From: Candidatus Atribacteria bacterium
GTDB taxonomy: Bacteria; Atribacterota; Atribacteria; Atribacterales; Atribacteraceae
Length of the DNA: 6,943 bases
Assembly (NCBI GenBank): GCA_026390275.1
Contig: JAPLGF010000209.1
Location: 1-6,943 of the forward strand
Reading direction: 5' to 3'
A program made the translations under genes and the position numbers. Positions 1-5,917 of this stretch are shown in pieces (the stretch's first letter is position 1; the number at the start of each line of letters is the position of its first letter). A model generated the notes under the pieces. The model did no database searches. It had not been told where the DNA came from and was given only the letters and a program-made list of their open reading frames with translations.

Positions 1-500
1 CGCTCGGCGATGGCAAGGTAGAGAATCGATAAGCCCAGGCAGTTTCCCTTTTTCTCACTCAGAACAAAATTTAAAAAGAAGTCTTTAGATTCTATTTCCT
101 CACTAATAGACGTAAAATTCAGCTCTTGGAAAAGGTATCGGTTTATCACCTTGATGATCTCTTCCGGGTCCTTTTCTTTTTCTATCTTCTTTGCCACGTC
201 CATGGCCATCTCGTCGATGCGGTCTCGGTACTGATTGACATCTATATTGATCAGATATAAATCCCGGTAAGTCTCCTGTGAGAGTAGCAGTATGGCAGTG
301 GTCAGATCAATCTGGTCATCAGACAGAGCCAGGGCTTCCTCAACCGTCCTGACCGCTAGCCCTGGTAGATTGCGATTGGCAAGCTGGGGGGAGCCAAATT
401 GGGCCTTGACTTCCTTGGCTTGTAGATTGGTTGCACAAACTGCAATGACTGAGGCGATAATCATGAAAAGTATCCAACTCCAAAACACCCGATTTCTCAT
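1..500 (-). CDS. Exported transglutaminase-like (SirB1-type) protein, N-terminal part, cut by window edge
   Basis: An uninterrupted reading frame of 166 codons runs leftward from an ATG at 500-498 off the left edge. The start is supported by AGAAAGGAG at 517-509, 8 bases upstream. The protein opens with a charged MRNR followed by a hydrophobic stretch (about residues 6-24), a signal peptide or membrane anchor, so it probably acts outside the cytoplasm. Residues about 50-150 look helical and acidic/basic. Near the cut end is KKGNCLGLSILYLAIAE with Cys154; a Gly-Asn-Cys-x-Gly-x-Ser segment of this kind is the nucleophile region of the transglutaminase-like/SirB1 superfamily, which often carries TPR repeats further on. 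The His and Asp of the triad would lie outside the window. The substrate is unknown; many members are not true transglutaminases. It is divergent from the sugar operon and separated by more than 1.2 kb, so a shared role is unlikely. Confidence 0.75.
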   Translation of the reverse strand, partial: MRNRVFWSWILFMIIASVIAVCATNLQAKEVKAQFGSPQLANRNLPGLAVRTVEEALALSDDQIDLTTAILLLSQETYRDLYLINIDVNQYRDRIDEMAMDVAKKIEKEKDPEEIIKVINRYLFQELNFTSISEEIESKDFFLNFVLSEKKGNCLGLSILYLAIAE

Positions 501-1001
501 GTTGCTGCTCTCCTTTCTTGGTTACGAGGCCGTACTGCACCTCACCCTTCTTTTTCCCCACCAAAAACTCTTTCACCCAGGTGAGTACCCCTCGAGCATC
601 ATCATTTGAGTACCCTGGTAACCTTCTCACCGTTAACATTTTGATCTTTTGATGGTATTTGCTGAGTACCCGGTAATTTTGGAAAGTTTTTTAATGGTGT
701 AGCTTTCACCGCTCATCACTATTCCCCTTCACTGGTATACCCACCCTACCCATTTGAATATCACCAGTTTACACCAAGACTTTTTTTAAATGGGAGCGCA
801 AAATTCAAAATATAAAACTCACTCTCTTAACCTGGAACGTCCAAAAATTCCAAAAATCTGTATGGATACCCTGACCTCATGCCTTGTTAATAAATGATTG
901 TCCAGTTTTTGGGATCAAGTCCTATTTCAGGTGTAAATTAGTCCTCGGTTAGATGATTTCCGAGTTATACTCAAAAGTTGTGTTTGGAAGATTTGAACAG
1001 G
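501..1001. other. Non-coding stretch upstream of the divergent gene
   Basis: About 500 bases without a convincing gene. It is AT-rich with scattered short repeats: the 9-mer TGAGTACCC three times (582, 607, 663) and an exact tandem TCCAAAAAT pair (840-848, 849-857). The promoter of the leftward transglutaminase-like gene must lie here, but I could not pick a convincing -35/-10 pair. The part around 900-945 (TGTCCAG ... GTGTAAATTAG) loosely recalls the end sequences of IS256-type elements, which would fit the possible transposase remnant just downstream; this is weak. Confidence 0.5.
582..671. repeat. Three direct copies of TGAGTACCC
   Basis: Exact copies at 582-590, 607-615 and 663-671. The second and third also share a following GGTAA. 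They lie 82-171 bases upstream of the start codon of the leftward gene, a position that would suit binding sites for a regulator of that gene. Spacings (25 and 56 bases) are not multiples of a helical turn, so cooperative binding is not implied. Confidence 0.5.
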
Positions 1002-1062
1002 TGGCGTATCCTAAGGTGATGATCATGCAAATCACATCTTAAAAAGAAAGAGGGATACGCCA
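1002..1062 (+). promoter_or_regulatory. Nested hairpin enclosing the ribosome binding site of the 29-codon ORF
   Basis: A perfect 10-bp inverted repeat, TGGCGTATCC (1002-1011) and GGATACGCCA (1053-1062), ends on the A of the ATG at 1062. Inside it, TAAG (1012-1015) pairs with CTTA (1038-1041) and GTGAT (1016-1020) with ATCAC (1031-1035), leaving a 10-base apical loop. The purine-rich ribosome binding site (AAAGAAAGAGGG, about 1043-1054) sits in the asymmetric internal loop and runs into the outer stem. If transcribed from upstream, the RNA could hide the start region. Insertion sequences are known to use such structures to silence the transposase in read-through transcripts; that reading is an inference here. 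Confidence 0.5.
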
Positions 1063-1151
1063 TGGAAAAGAATAAACCATTCAGCAACGAAATAAATGAC
1101 ACCGGTTTCACCGATGTACTCATTGATATCTTACGAGAAGGAGTTACGTAA
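1062..1151 (+). pseudogene. 29-codon ORF, possible truncated start of an IS256-type transposase
   Basis: The ORF encodes 29 residues (MEKNKPFSNEI... ending ILREGVT) with a ribosome binding site 7-12 bases upstream. The segment TDVLIDILREGVT resembles the opening of Mutator/IS256-type transposases, where a leucine-rich helix ending in a REGA/REGV-like turn precedes the main domain, but I am recalling style rather than an alignment. The following sequence (1152-1240) is more GC-rich and shows no continuation in any frame, so if this is a transposase it is only a stub. It could equally be a small protein of unknown function or a chance ORF. Confidence 0.3.
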
Positions 1152-1245
1152 ACATCTCCCGAATCCCAGCCCCCGCTCCTCACAGTACGCCGGAGGAGTT
1201 CATAGCCCTTGTTCATCCGCGGCAGAATCCGTAGACCCTACCCTG

Positions 1246-1299
1246 AAAACAACAACCTCCCCTTTATCCTAAGGGGAGATTCCTTCGGAGTTGTTTTTT
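1246..1299 (+). terminator. Bidirectional-looking intrinsic terminator
   Basis: An 8-bp GC-rich hairpin, CTCCCCTT (1257-1264) and AAGGGGAG (1271-1278) with a 6-base loop, is enclosed by a second perfect 8-bp pairing, AAAACAAC (1246-1253) with GTTGTTTT (1290-1297). It runs into TTTTTT at 1294-1299. Because the outer left arm is A-rich, the complementary strand also ends in a T-rich run, so it could stop transcription from both sides. It separates the region of the small ORF from the sugar operon. Confidence 0.55.
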
Positions 1300-1683
1300 A
1301 TTATTTTGCATTGTTCTTTTCCATATGGTTATTTCCAACTCAACCACTCAACAACTCCCCAACTCAACATTTTTACACGACTCACGACTCACGGTCCTTA
1401 CCAATTTCCCCATTCCACATCTTTTCAACGTATTTTCAGGGTAGTAATTCCCGGTTCCGTTTCACTACTATTCTACGGGCAAACCACTCCACCACCTGGA
1501 ACGTGGAAAGCTTCCGGGTACATCCCATCACCGCCAATACTTTCTTCATTTTTTTTCTCCCCACCATCTTTCCGGTATTCACGTGCCATTATATCATGTG
1601 GAATTTTCCCTCTATTTTATTAATACGGAGACATTTTCTTTCTTTGCGGTTATTTTTCTTTCACCTCTGGTGCAATATTGATC
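1300..1683. other. Pyrimidine-rich intergenic stretch upstream of the sugar operon
   Basis: About 380 bases rich in C and T on the + strand. Long open frames exist here only because the composition avoids stops; their translations are low-complexity (Phe, Ser, Thr, Pro, His) and no ribosome binding site precedes them. The stretch carries a copy of the ACTCAAC-type repeat (about 1333-1368), a short GACTCAC tandem (about 1379-1393) and an imperfect inverted repeat around CACGTG (about 1577-1604). I see no gene. Confidence 0.6.
1333..1368. repeat. Degenerate ACTCAACA low-complexity repeat, left copy
   Basis: The stretch opens with TTCCAACTCAAC and continues as imperfect ACTCAAC/ACTC units. The same TTCCAACTCAAC opening recurs at 6915 beyond the last permease, followed by exact ACTCAACA units. 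The two copies bracket the operon in the same orientation. It is followed immediately by a GACTCAC tandem. Confidence 0.6.
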
Positions 1684-1712
1684 TGGACAATTGTATCGGA
1701 CAAATGTATAAT
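1684..1712 (+). promoter_or_regulatory. Sigma-70-type promoter of the operon
   Basis: TGGACA at 1684-1689 (one mismatch to TTGACA) and a perfect TATAAT at 1707-1712 are separated by exactly 17 bases. Transcription would begin near 1719, giving a leader of roughly 70 bases before the regulator's ATG at 1792. This is the best promoter in the window and the genes downstream are tightly packed, so it probably drives the whole operon. Confidence 0.7.
1685..1709 (+). promoter_or_regulatory. Candidate operator: tandem direct repeat overlapping the promoter
   Basis: GGACAATTGTAT (1685-1696) and GGACAAATGTAT (1698-1709) match at 11 of 12 positions with a 13-base period. They span the -35 box through the -10 box, so a bound protein would block RNA polymerase. 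The layout, GGAC-N3-TGT repeated in tandem, recalls the tandem direct-repeat operator of CggR, a SorC-family repressor. The regulator encoded 80 bases downstream is therefore the likely ligand, giving autoregulation. Binding is inferred, not shown. Confidence 0.5.
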
Positions 1713-1791
1713 AGAGAACAAATGGATTATTCTGATCATCATTGTATTCATGTCAAAAAATGAGTACTGAAAAAGGGAGAGTGAGTGGATC

Positions 1792-2817
1792 ATGGGGCTT
1801 TCCGATGAAGCCCTAGTCGTACAGGTGTGCAAACTCTACTATGAGCAAAAAATGACCCAGCAGGAAATTGCTCGATTCTTGGGGATATCCCGGACCCGGA
1901 TTGTACGGTGTCTCCAGGATGGTCTTGCTTCCGGAATCGTGCAGATTCGGGTGGTGGACCCCTCTGAGTCCTCCTGCCAGGACCTCACCAGGAGACTGAA
2001 CAAGTTTTTTCCATTGAAGGCTTTAGAGATTGTTCCCAACGGTGATCCGGAAAACCCCATGCTCTACAAGAACCTGGCTCATCGAGCGGAAAAAGTATTT
2101 ATGAATTTTTTAGGAGCCAATTTTAAGGTGGGAGTGGGATGGGGAAAAAGTGTTTTCACCTTCTTATCGGAATTCCCGTCCGGAAATTTCTCCTTCCTTC
2201 AGCCGACCTGGATTCCGCTCATCGGAGGATTAGGAGAAGCGGAGCAGTTTTTCCAGGTCAATGAATTGGTTCGAATCATGCAAAAAAAAATGGGTGGGAG
2301 GTGTCATTCTTTACATGCCCCCGCCCTGGTGGAATCAGAAGCGATTAAAACCGCGCTATTATCCGATGGTGGAATCCAGACGGTGACGAACAAATGGGAT
2401 GAGATGGACATGGCGGTGTTCGGAATTGGAGCTATTCAGCCGCGCGAACCAGCTCATCCGCCCCTGCTCCATATGAAATATCTTCCGGAGCCGGATCGGA
2501 AGGAGATACTCCAATCCAATGCCGTGGGGGACATTCTCTCCCGGTTTTTTGACCGGACGGGAAGGACCTGTGAGTTTGAATCAAGCCAGCGCATCATCGG
2601 TGTCACCTTATCGCAACTCCGGAACACTCCGGTCACCCTGGCCATCGTTGGCGGGGAACATAAGGCCGAGGCCATTCTGGGAGCGCTTCGGGGAAAGTAC
2701 ATCAACTGTTTAGTGACGGACGAGTCAGCAGCCAAAAAAATGTTGGAAATGATTTCTAAAGAAGGAAAATTAAACTTTTTTGAAGGAGAAAAGATATGCT
2801 CACCCAATCCCCATTGA
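1792..2817 (+). CDS. SorC/DeoR-family sugar-responsive transcriptional regulator
   Basis: This 341-residue protein is the usual length for the SorC family. An N-terminal helix-turn-helix occupies about residues 8-43 (MTQQEIARFLGISRTRIVRCL at the core, helix pair about 21-41), followed by the sugar-phosphate-binding domain from about 60 to 330. Family hallmarks include GVGWGKS at 114-120, a loop that contacts the effector phosphate, then PLIGGLG, LHAPALVES, DMAVFGIGAI and, near the end, GKYINCLVTDESAA. Members bind DNA as oligomers and respond to phosphorylated sugars. The ATG at 1792 follows GGGAG and an in-frame stop lies just upstream (1768-1770). It is the first gene of the operon, and its last 22 bases overlap the aldolase gene, so the two are probably translationally coupled. 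A direct-repeat operator candidate covers its own promoter. The effector is unknown; a ketose or sugar phosphate of the aldolase pathway is likely. Confidence 0.92.
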   Translation: MGLSDEALVVQVCKLYYEQKMTQQEIARFLGISRTRIVRCLQDGLASGIVQIRVVDPSESSCQDLTRRLNKFFPLKALEIVPNGDPENPMLYKNLAHRAEKVFMNFLGANFKVGVGWGKSVFTFLSEFPSGNFSFLQPTWIPLIGGLGEAEQFFQVNELVRIMQKKMGGRCHSLHAPALVESEAIKTALLSDGGIQTVTNKWDEMDMAVFGIGAIQPREPAHPPLLHMKYLPEPDRKEILQSNAVGDILSRFFDRTGRTCEFESSQRIIGVTLSQLRNTPVTLAIVGGEHKAEAILGALRGKYINCLVTDESAAKKMLEMISKEGKLNFFEGEKICSPNPH

Positions 2818-3671
2818 ACCTTTTTAAAATGGCACAAGAAAAAGGAGTTGCCCTGGGATCATTCAATGTCTTCAACGTGGAAATGTTCCAGGCGGTAGTC
2901 AGGGCTGCGGAAAAAAAGCGCTGTCCCATCATCATCGCCACCGGAGAAGTGGATATCCAGTATTTTCCTCCAGAAGTGGCTATGGCGCTGGTTGATGTCA
3001 TGGTGAGGAAATCGGATCTCCCCATGATCATGCACCTGGACCATTGTACCAGCGTTGAGCTGGCGGAACGGTGTTTGAAAGATGGATACTCGTCCATCAT
3101 GATCGACGGCTCCTCGTTACCCTACGAAAAAAACGTGGAGATGACTCGATCTGTGGTGCAGATGGCGAGATGGTTTGGGGTTCCGGTGGAAGGAGAATTG
3201 GGGGTGATCTTGGGAACCCGGGAGTATTTTGAATCCACCCGTAATGATGTTCAAAAAGCAGTGGCTACCGATCCCCAGGTGGCGGAAGATTTTGTCAAGC
3301 GGACTGGTATTCACACCTTAGCCCCTTCAGTCGGGACGGCTCATGGAGTCTATGTCGAGAAACCAAAAATCAATTTTTCTATTCTGGAACAAATTGCCCG
3401 GCGAACCAATATTCCCCTGGTTATCCACGGCGGTTCCGGAATTCCTCCCGAGGATGTCAGACGTTGCATCCAGCTGGGAGTGGCCAAAGTGAACGTGGGG
3501 ACTGATCTCCGCCGTACTTTGGTTGATGCCGTCACCAGGGAGGGAACACGGCCTTACGGAGAAGCCCGTAAGATCATGGAGACGGCTCGGGAAGCCATCG
3601 GGCAGGTGGTGGAAAGCTGGATCGACATTTTGGAATCCGGCAAAATTTTGGATGAAGAGGGAGATGAATGA
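2796..3671 (+). CDS. Class II ketose-bisphosphate aldolase (fructose/tagatose-bisphosphate type)
   Basis: This 291-residue zinc enzyme of the FbaA/GatY family would cleave a ketose 1,6-bisphosphate into dihydroxyacetone phosphate and an aldehyde in the cytoplasm. Visible active-site features are HLDH at 80-83 (catalytic Asp82, zinc ligand His83), EGELG at 132-136, GTAHG with zinc ligand His183, HGGSG with zinc ligand His211, and the substrate loop NVGTD at 233-237. The spacing matches tagatose-bisphosphate aldolases of the GatY/KbaY type (Asp82, His83, His180, His208) closely, but fructose or another bisphosphate cannot be excluded from sequence. The ATG has AAGGAG (2783-2788) seven bases upstream, inside the end of the regulator gene. 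Being placed between a SorC regulator and a sugar ABC transporter points to catabolism of an imported sugar rather than central glycolysis. The kinase that would make its substrate is not in the window. Confidence 0.92.
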   Translation: MLTQSPLNLFKMAQEKGVALGSFNVFNVEMFQAVVRAAEKKRCPIIIATGEVDIQYFPPEVAMALVDVMVRKSDLPMIMHLDHCTSVELAERCLKDGYSSIMIDGSSLPYEKNVEMTRSVVQMARWFGVPVEGELGVILGTREYFESTRNDVQKAVATDPQVAEDFVKRTGIHTLAPSVGTAHGVYVEKPKINFSILEQIARRTNIPLVIHGGSGIPPEDVRRCIQLGVAKVNVGTDLRRTLVDAVTREGTRPYGEARKIMETAREAIGQVVESWIDILESGKILDEEGDE

Positions 3672-3682
3672 AAGAGGAGGTG

Positions 3683-3736
3683 ATGGACCCAGGAACAATC
3701 TGGTACCGAGTGACCTTGGAAAGAATAAAGAAATGA
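3683..3736 (+). CDS. Possible 17-residue micro-ORF in the aldolase/binding-protein gap
   Basis: A 17-codon ORF (MDPGTIWYRVTLERIKK) lies in the 83-base gap. It is preceded by AGGAGGTGAT (3675-3684), a ten-base match to the usual 16S 3' end, which is the strongest ribosome binding site in the window but sits only two bases from the ATG, closer than is optimal. The ORF ends just before the binding protein's own AAGGAGG (3741-3747). It may be a translated leader or standby site for ribosomes feeding the highly expressed binding-protein gene, or chance. No family is recognised. Confidence 0.2.
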   Translation: MDPGTIWYRVTLERIKK

Positions 3737-3754
3737 AAAGAAGGAGGAAAAGAA

Positions 3755-4270
3755 ATGAAGGGTACCTGGAAATCGACTGTTCGTTGGAGTGTTCTTTTTG
3801 TTTTCGCTGTTCTCCTGTGCTTGGCGAGTGTAGCATCTGCCGCTGAACCGGTCACCATCCGTTTCTGGGGTGGTTGGACCGGGCCGGATAAGTTCGGGAT
3901 GGAAAAGATCGTGAACAACTTCATGGCGGAGACTCCGGATGTGAAGGTGGAATTCTTTACCGCCCCCTGGACCGAAGTGTTCACCAAATTCAGTACCACT
4001 TATGGAACCAATGCTGCTCCTGACCTCTTAGCCATGCATGTCTCCGATATTTCCCAGTTTGCCTCGCGCGATATGCTGATGGAAGTGGAAGAAATCGCCA
4101 AAAACAACAACATCGTCAAAGAAGATTTTCCAACCAATGTTTGGGAAGGAGAGTTCTACGGCGGAAAGCAATACGGGATTCCACTGGATTACCATCCGAT
4201 GGCCGTGTACAAGAATGCAGATATGTACCGTATGGCTGGCTCTTCCAGCAGAAGGGCGGAGCATTCCTGA
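3755..4270 (+). CDS. Binding-protein N-terminal fragment as a gene caller would report it
   Basis: This open frame of 171 residues carries the signal peptide and most of the first lobe (about residues 31-162). Residues 163-171 (SSSRRAEHS) are out-of-frame translation after the lesion at 4231-4239 and have no family meaning. As a stand-alone product it would be exported but lacks the second lobe, so it could not close around a ligand. Confidence 0.6.
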   Translation: MKGTWKSTVRWSVLFVFAVLLCLASVASAAEPVTIRFWGGWTGPDKFGMEKIVNNFMAETPDVKVEFFTAPWTEVFTKFSTTYGTNAAPDLLAMHVSDISQFASRDMLMEVEEIAKNNNIVKEDFPTNVWEGEFYGGKQYGIPLDYHPMAVYKNADMYRMAGSSSRRAEHS

Positions 4271-4884
4271 ACGAGACCCAGGATCAGGCCGCCTTTAACA
4301 GCGATCAGGGGGTGAAAGCTCTCCAGTTCATGTATGATCTCGCCTACAAATATAAAGTGATTCCTCCCCATGAGAGCGACATTGACAAAGATTTCCTGAG
4401 CGGAAAAGTTGCCTCTCTGATAGAAGGTCCCTGGTGGGTACCAGGCGTGAAAGAACAGAAGAACCTGAACATCGTCGTTGCTCCATTCCCCCAGGTCTTC
4501 GAACAGCCGGGAGTGTGGGCAGGTTCTCACACCCTCACTCTTCCCAAGAGAGCAGATAAGAGTAAAATCGATGCCACCATCAAACTCCTCAGCTACATCG
4601 TCTCTCACAGCGTCGATTGGGGGAATGCCGGTCAGATTCCTGCCTCGTTGAAAGTTATCCAGAGCGATGCCTATAAAAATCTGCCTGATTACAAATACTA
4701 CCGGGTGTTTATTGAACAGGCCAACAACATTCATTTCGAACCGCTTCTGGTTCAGACGGCGAGCTTTGGTGCCGATAACTCCATGTCGCCCATCCTGAAT
4801 GCGATTCTGTCGGTCATGCTCGATGAGGCGAAACCGAAAGAGGCGCTCGATAACGCAGCGAACGAAATCAACGCCATCTTCTAA
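4231..4884 (+). CDS. Binding-protein C-terminal fragment, no start of its own
   Basis: The frame with family resemblance begins at about 4231 and runs 217 codons. Upstream extension of this frame to a TTG at 4141 (GRRVLRRKAI...) is an out-of-frame reading of the first fragment, not real protein. No ribosome binding site precedes any early start, so the piece is probably not translated, or only poorly by re-initiation near the TGA at 4268. It encodes the second lobe and the C-terminal helices (MLDEAKPKEALDNAANEINAIF region). Confidence 0.55.
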   Translation, partial: YGWLFQQKGGAFLNETQDQAAFNSDQGVKALQFMYDLAYKYKVIPPHESDIDKDFLSGKVASLIEGPWWVPGVKEQKNLNIVVAPFPQVFEQPGVWAGSHTLTLPKRADKSKIDATIKLLSYIVSHSVDWGNAGQIPASLKVIQSDAYKNLPDYKYYRVFIEQANNIHFEPLLVQTASFGADNSMSPILNAILSVMLDEAKPKEALDNAANEINAIF

Positions 4885-4911
4885 CCACTTTTCCCAGAAG
4901 ATGATGAAGGC

Positions 4912-4948
4912 TCCCAGAGGATCCTCTCTTACAATGAATCCTCTGGGA
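4912..4948 (+). terminator. Intercistronic hairpin between binding protein and permeases
   Basis: A perfect 11-bp stem, TCCCAGAGGAT (4912-4922) and ATCCTCTGGGA (4938-4948), encloses a 15-base loop, followed by the modest pyrimidine run CTTTCTTCC. The left arm is also part of a 12-base perfect palindrome AGAGGATCCTCT (4915-4926), so two alternative foldings compete. In malEFG-type operons such hairpins stabilise the upstream message and damp transcription into the permease genes, allowing excess binding protein. The weak T-run suggests a leaky rather than full terminator. Confidence 0.65.
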
Positions 4949-4976
4949 CTTTCTTCCAAATGACGAGGATGGATGA

Positions 4977-5879
4977 ATGAAAAAAGTATCTTCCCAGAAG
5001 AAAAGATCATTCCGGATATCTCGTATCCAGGAATCTCCCTGGCTTTATTTAGCCCCTTTTTTTGTTCTGTTTTTATTGTTTAAGATTGGCCCGATCATTT
5101 CCAATTTTGTCATCAGTCTCTACCAGCTGGATATCGTGGGAGCAGGAAAGTTTATCGGAGTCAAGAATTACAGCCGGTTACTGGCAGATAAGCTCTTCTG
5201 GATCGCTCTTCGAAATACCTTTTCCTATCTGGCAATGGTAGGGCCCATAAACGTCATCGGTGGTTTCTTTCTTGCCCTCCTTTTAAACCAGCCGCTCCGG
5301 GGACGTGGTTTTACCCGAGCGGTGATTTTTCTGCCATATGTCATCATGGTGACAGTGGTGGGGGCACTATGGAGATGGATCCTGGAAGGGAATTATGGTA
5401 TCTTGAATCATTATCTCCAGAAGTTTTTTAATATCGAGTCCATTTTTTGGCTCACCACTTCTTCGACCGCCATGGTGGGGGTGGTTCTCGCCTCGGTCTG
5501 GTGGACAATCGGATATAACACCGTTATTTTTTTAGCCGGACTGCAAGATGTTCCCAAAGAACTCATGGAGGCGGCGGAAATCGACGGTGCCGGTCCTCTT
5601 CGCCGATTGGTTCATGTGACCATTCCCTGTCTCCGTTCTACCTCCTTTTTTGTGGTGCTTACTACCATCATTTATTCCCTGCAGGTATTTGGCCAGGTCT
5701 ATACCATGACCGGAGGAGGTCCCAACTATAGTACCCTGGTTCTTGTCCAGCATCTCTATATTTCCGGGTTCCGCCTCTTCAAACTGGGATATTCATCCAC
5801 CATTAGTGTGGTTTTGTTCATTGTGATTTTCCTGATTTCATTAGGAGTGTTCCGGGTCAACAAACAGACAGCAGGCTAA
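4977..5879 (+). CDS. Sugar ABC transporter permease, MalF/UgpA type
   Basis: This 300-residue inner-membrane protein has six predicted spans, at about residues 22-46, 82-104, 114-136, 163-188, 222-244 and 274-293, after a basic cytoplasmic N-terminus (MKKVSSQKKRSFRISR). The coupling helix that docks on the ATPase is the EAA loop, beginning EAAEIDGAGPLRRL at 198 and ending in IP at 216-217. The later FGQVYTMTGGGPNYST segment is typical of MalF/UgpA-like subunits of binding-protein-dependent sugar importers. The ATG at 4977 has GAGG (4965-4968) eight bases upstream; a nearby ATG at 4969 meets a stop after three codons. It would pair with the permease 35 bases downstream. The ATPase (MalK/MsmK-like) is not in the window; shared ATPases encoded elsewhere are common for this family. 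No defect is visible. Confidence 0.93.
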   Translation: MKKVSSQKKRSFRISRIQESPWLYLAPFFVLFLLFKIGPIISNFVISLYQLDIVGAGKFIGVKNYSRLLADKLFWIALRNTFSYLAMVGPINVIGGFFLALLLNQPLRGRGFTRAVIFLPYVIMVTVVGALWRWILEGNYGILNHYLQKFFNIESIFWLTTSSTAMVGVVLASVWWTIGYNTVIFLAGLQDVPKELMEAAEIDGAGPLRRLVHVTIPCLRSTSFFVVLTTIIYSLQVFGQVYTMTGGGPNYSTLVLVQHLYISGFRLFKLGYSSTISVVLFIVIFLISLGVFRVNKQTAG

Positions 5880-5900
5880 ATTGTAAAAGTATGAGCCAAA

Positions 5901-5917
5901 AGGAGTGATCCCGATTG
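5901..5917 (+). promoter_or_regulatory. Ribosome binding site fixing a TTG start for the second permease
   Basis: AGGAG at 5901-5905 lies nine bases before TTG at 5915. The only nearby in-frame ATG (5891) meets a TGA at 5906-5908, so it cannot be the start, and the next in-frame ATG would remove part of the first membrane span. TTG is therefore the start. Confidence 0.7.

Larger units (their letters stand above)
3755..4884 (+). pseudogene. Sugar ABC transporter substrate-binding protein, broken by internal deletion and frameshift
   Basis: The gene starts at ATG 3755 with AAGGAGG (3741-3747) seven bases upstream. Residues 1-29 form a Sec signal peptide ending ASA|AEP; no lipobox cysteine is placed correctly. 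The mature part opens TIRFWGGWTGPDK, typical of MalE/UgpB-like (COG1653-type) carbohydrate binders, and runs well conserved to MAVYKNADMYRMAG (residue 162). That frame then ends at TGA 4268-4270. From 4231 a second frame continues the family pattern, YGWLFQQKGGAFLNE, AAFNSDQGVKALQFMYDL, LIEGPWWVPG, to TAA at 4882-4884 (217 codons). The roughly 45-60 residues that normally lie between the two parts, from after the AG to the aromatic-rich W/F-x-x-GG segment, are absent, so a one-base correction would not restore the protein. Both permeases and the aldolase are intact, so the lesion is either recent, strain-specific or an assembly error. Confidence 0.85.

Noticed and set aside
340..639. A 99-codon - strand frame overlapping the transglutaminase-like gene
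   Set aside because: It overlaps the real gene in another frame, has no ribosome binding site, and its second half is only a shadow of the true protein.
971..1216. An 81-codon - strand frame
   Set aside because: It is antisense to the structured leader and small ORF, shows no recognised motif, and is largely the translation of inverted-repeat sequence.
1209..1763. A 184-codon open frame and a 110-codon frame inside the pyrimidine-rich region
   Set aside because: Translations are Phe/Ser/Thr/Pro/His-rich low complexity, there is no ribosome binding site, and the frame overruns the terminator and the operon promoter.
3327..3836. A 169-codon - strand frame across the aldolase/binding-protein junction
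   Set aside because: It is antisense to conserved coding sequence on both sides, with low-complexity Phe/Leu/Ser runs and no ribosome binding site.
4231..4270. Programmed ribosomal frameshift joining the two binding-protein parts
   Set aside because: No slippery heptamer is visible at the junction, and a shift would still leave the product about 45-60 residues short of the family pattern.
4891..5001. TTCCCAGAAGA occurring at 4891 and again at 4991
   Set aside because: An 11-base match exactly 100 bases apart, but one copy is intergenic and the other lies in the permease coding start, with no further similarity; likely coincidence.
4189..5010. A 273-codon - strand frame antisense to the binding-protein gene
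   Set aside because: It mirrors the codon pattern of the coding strand, has no family features and crosses the intercistronic hairpin; an antisense shadow.
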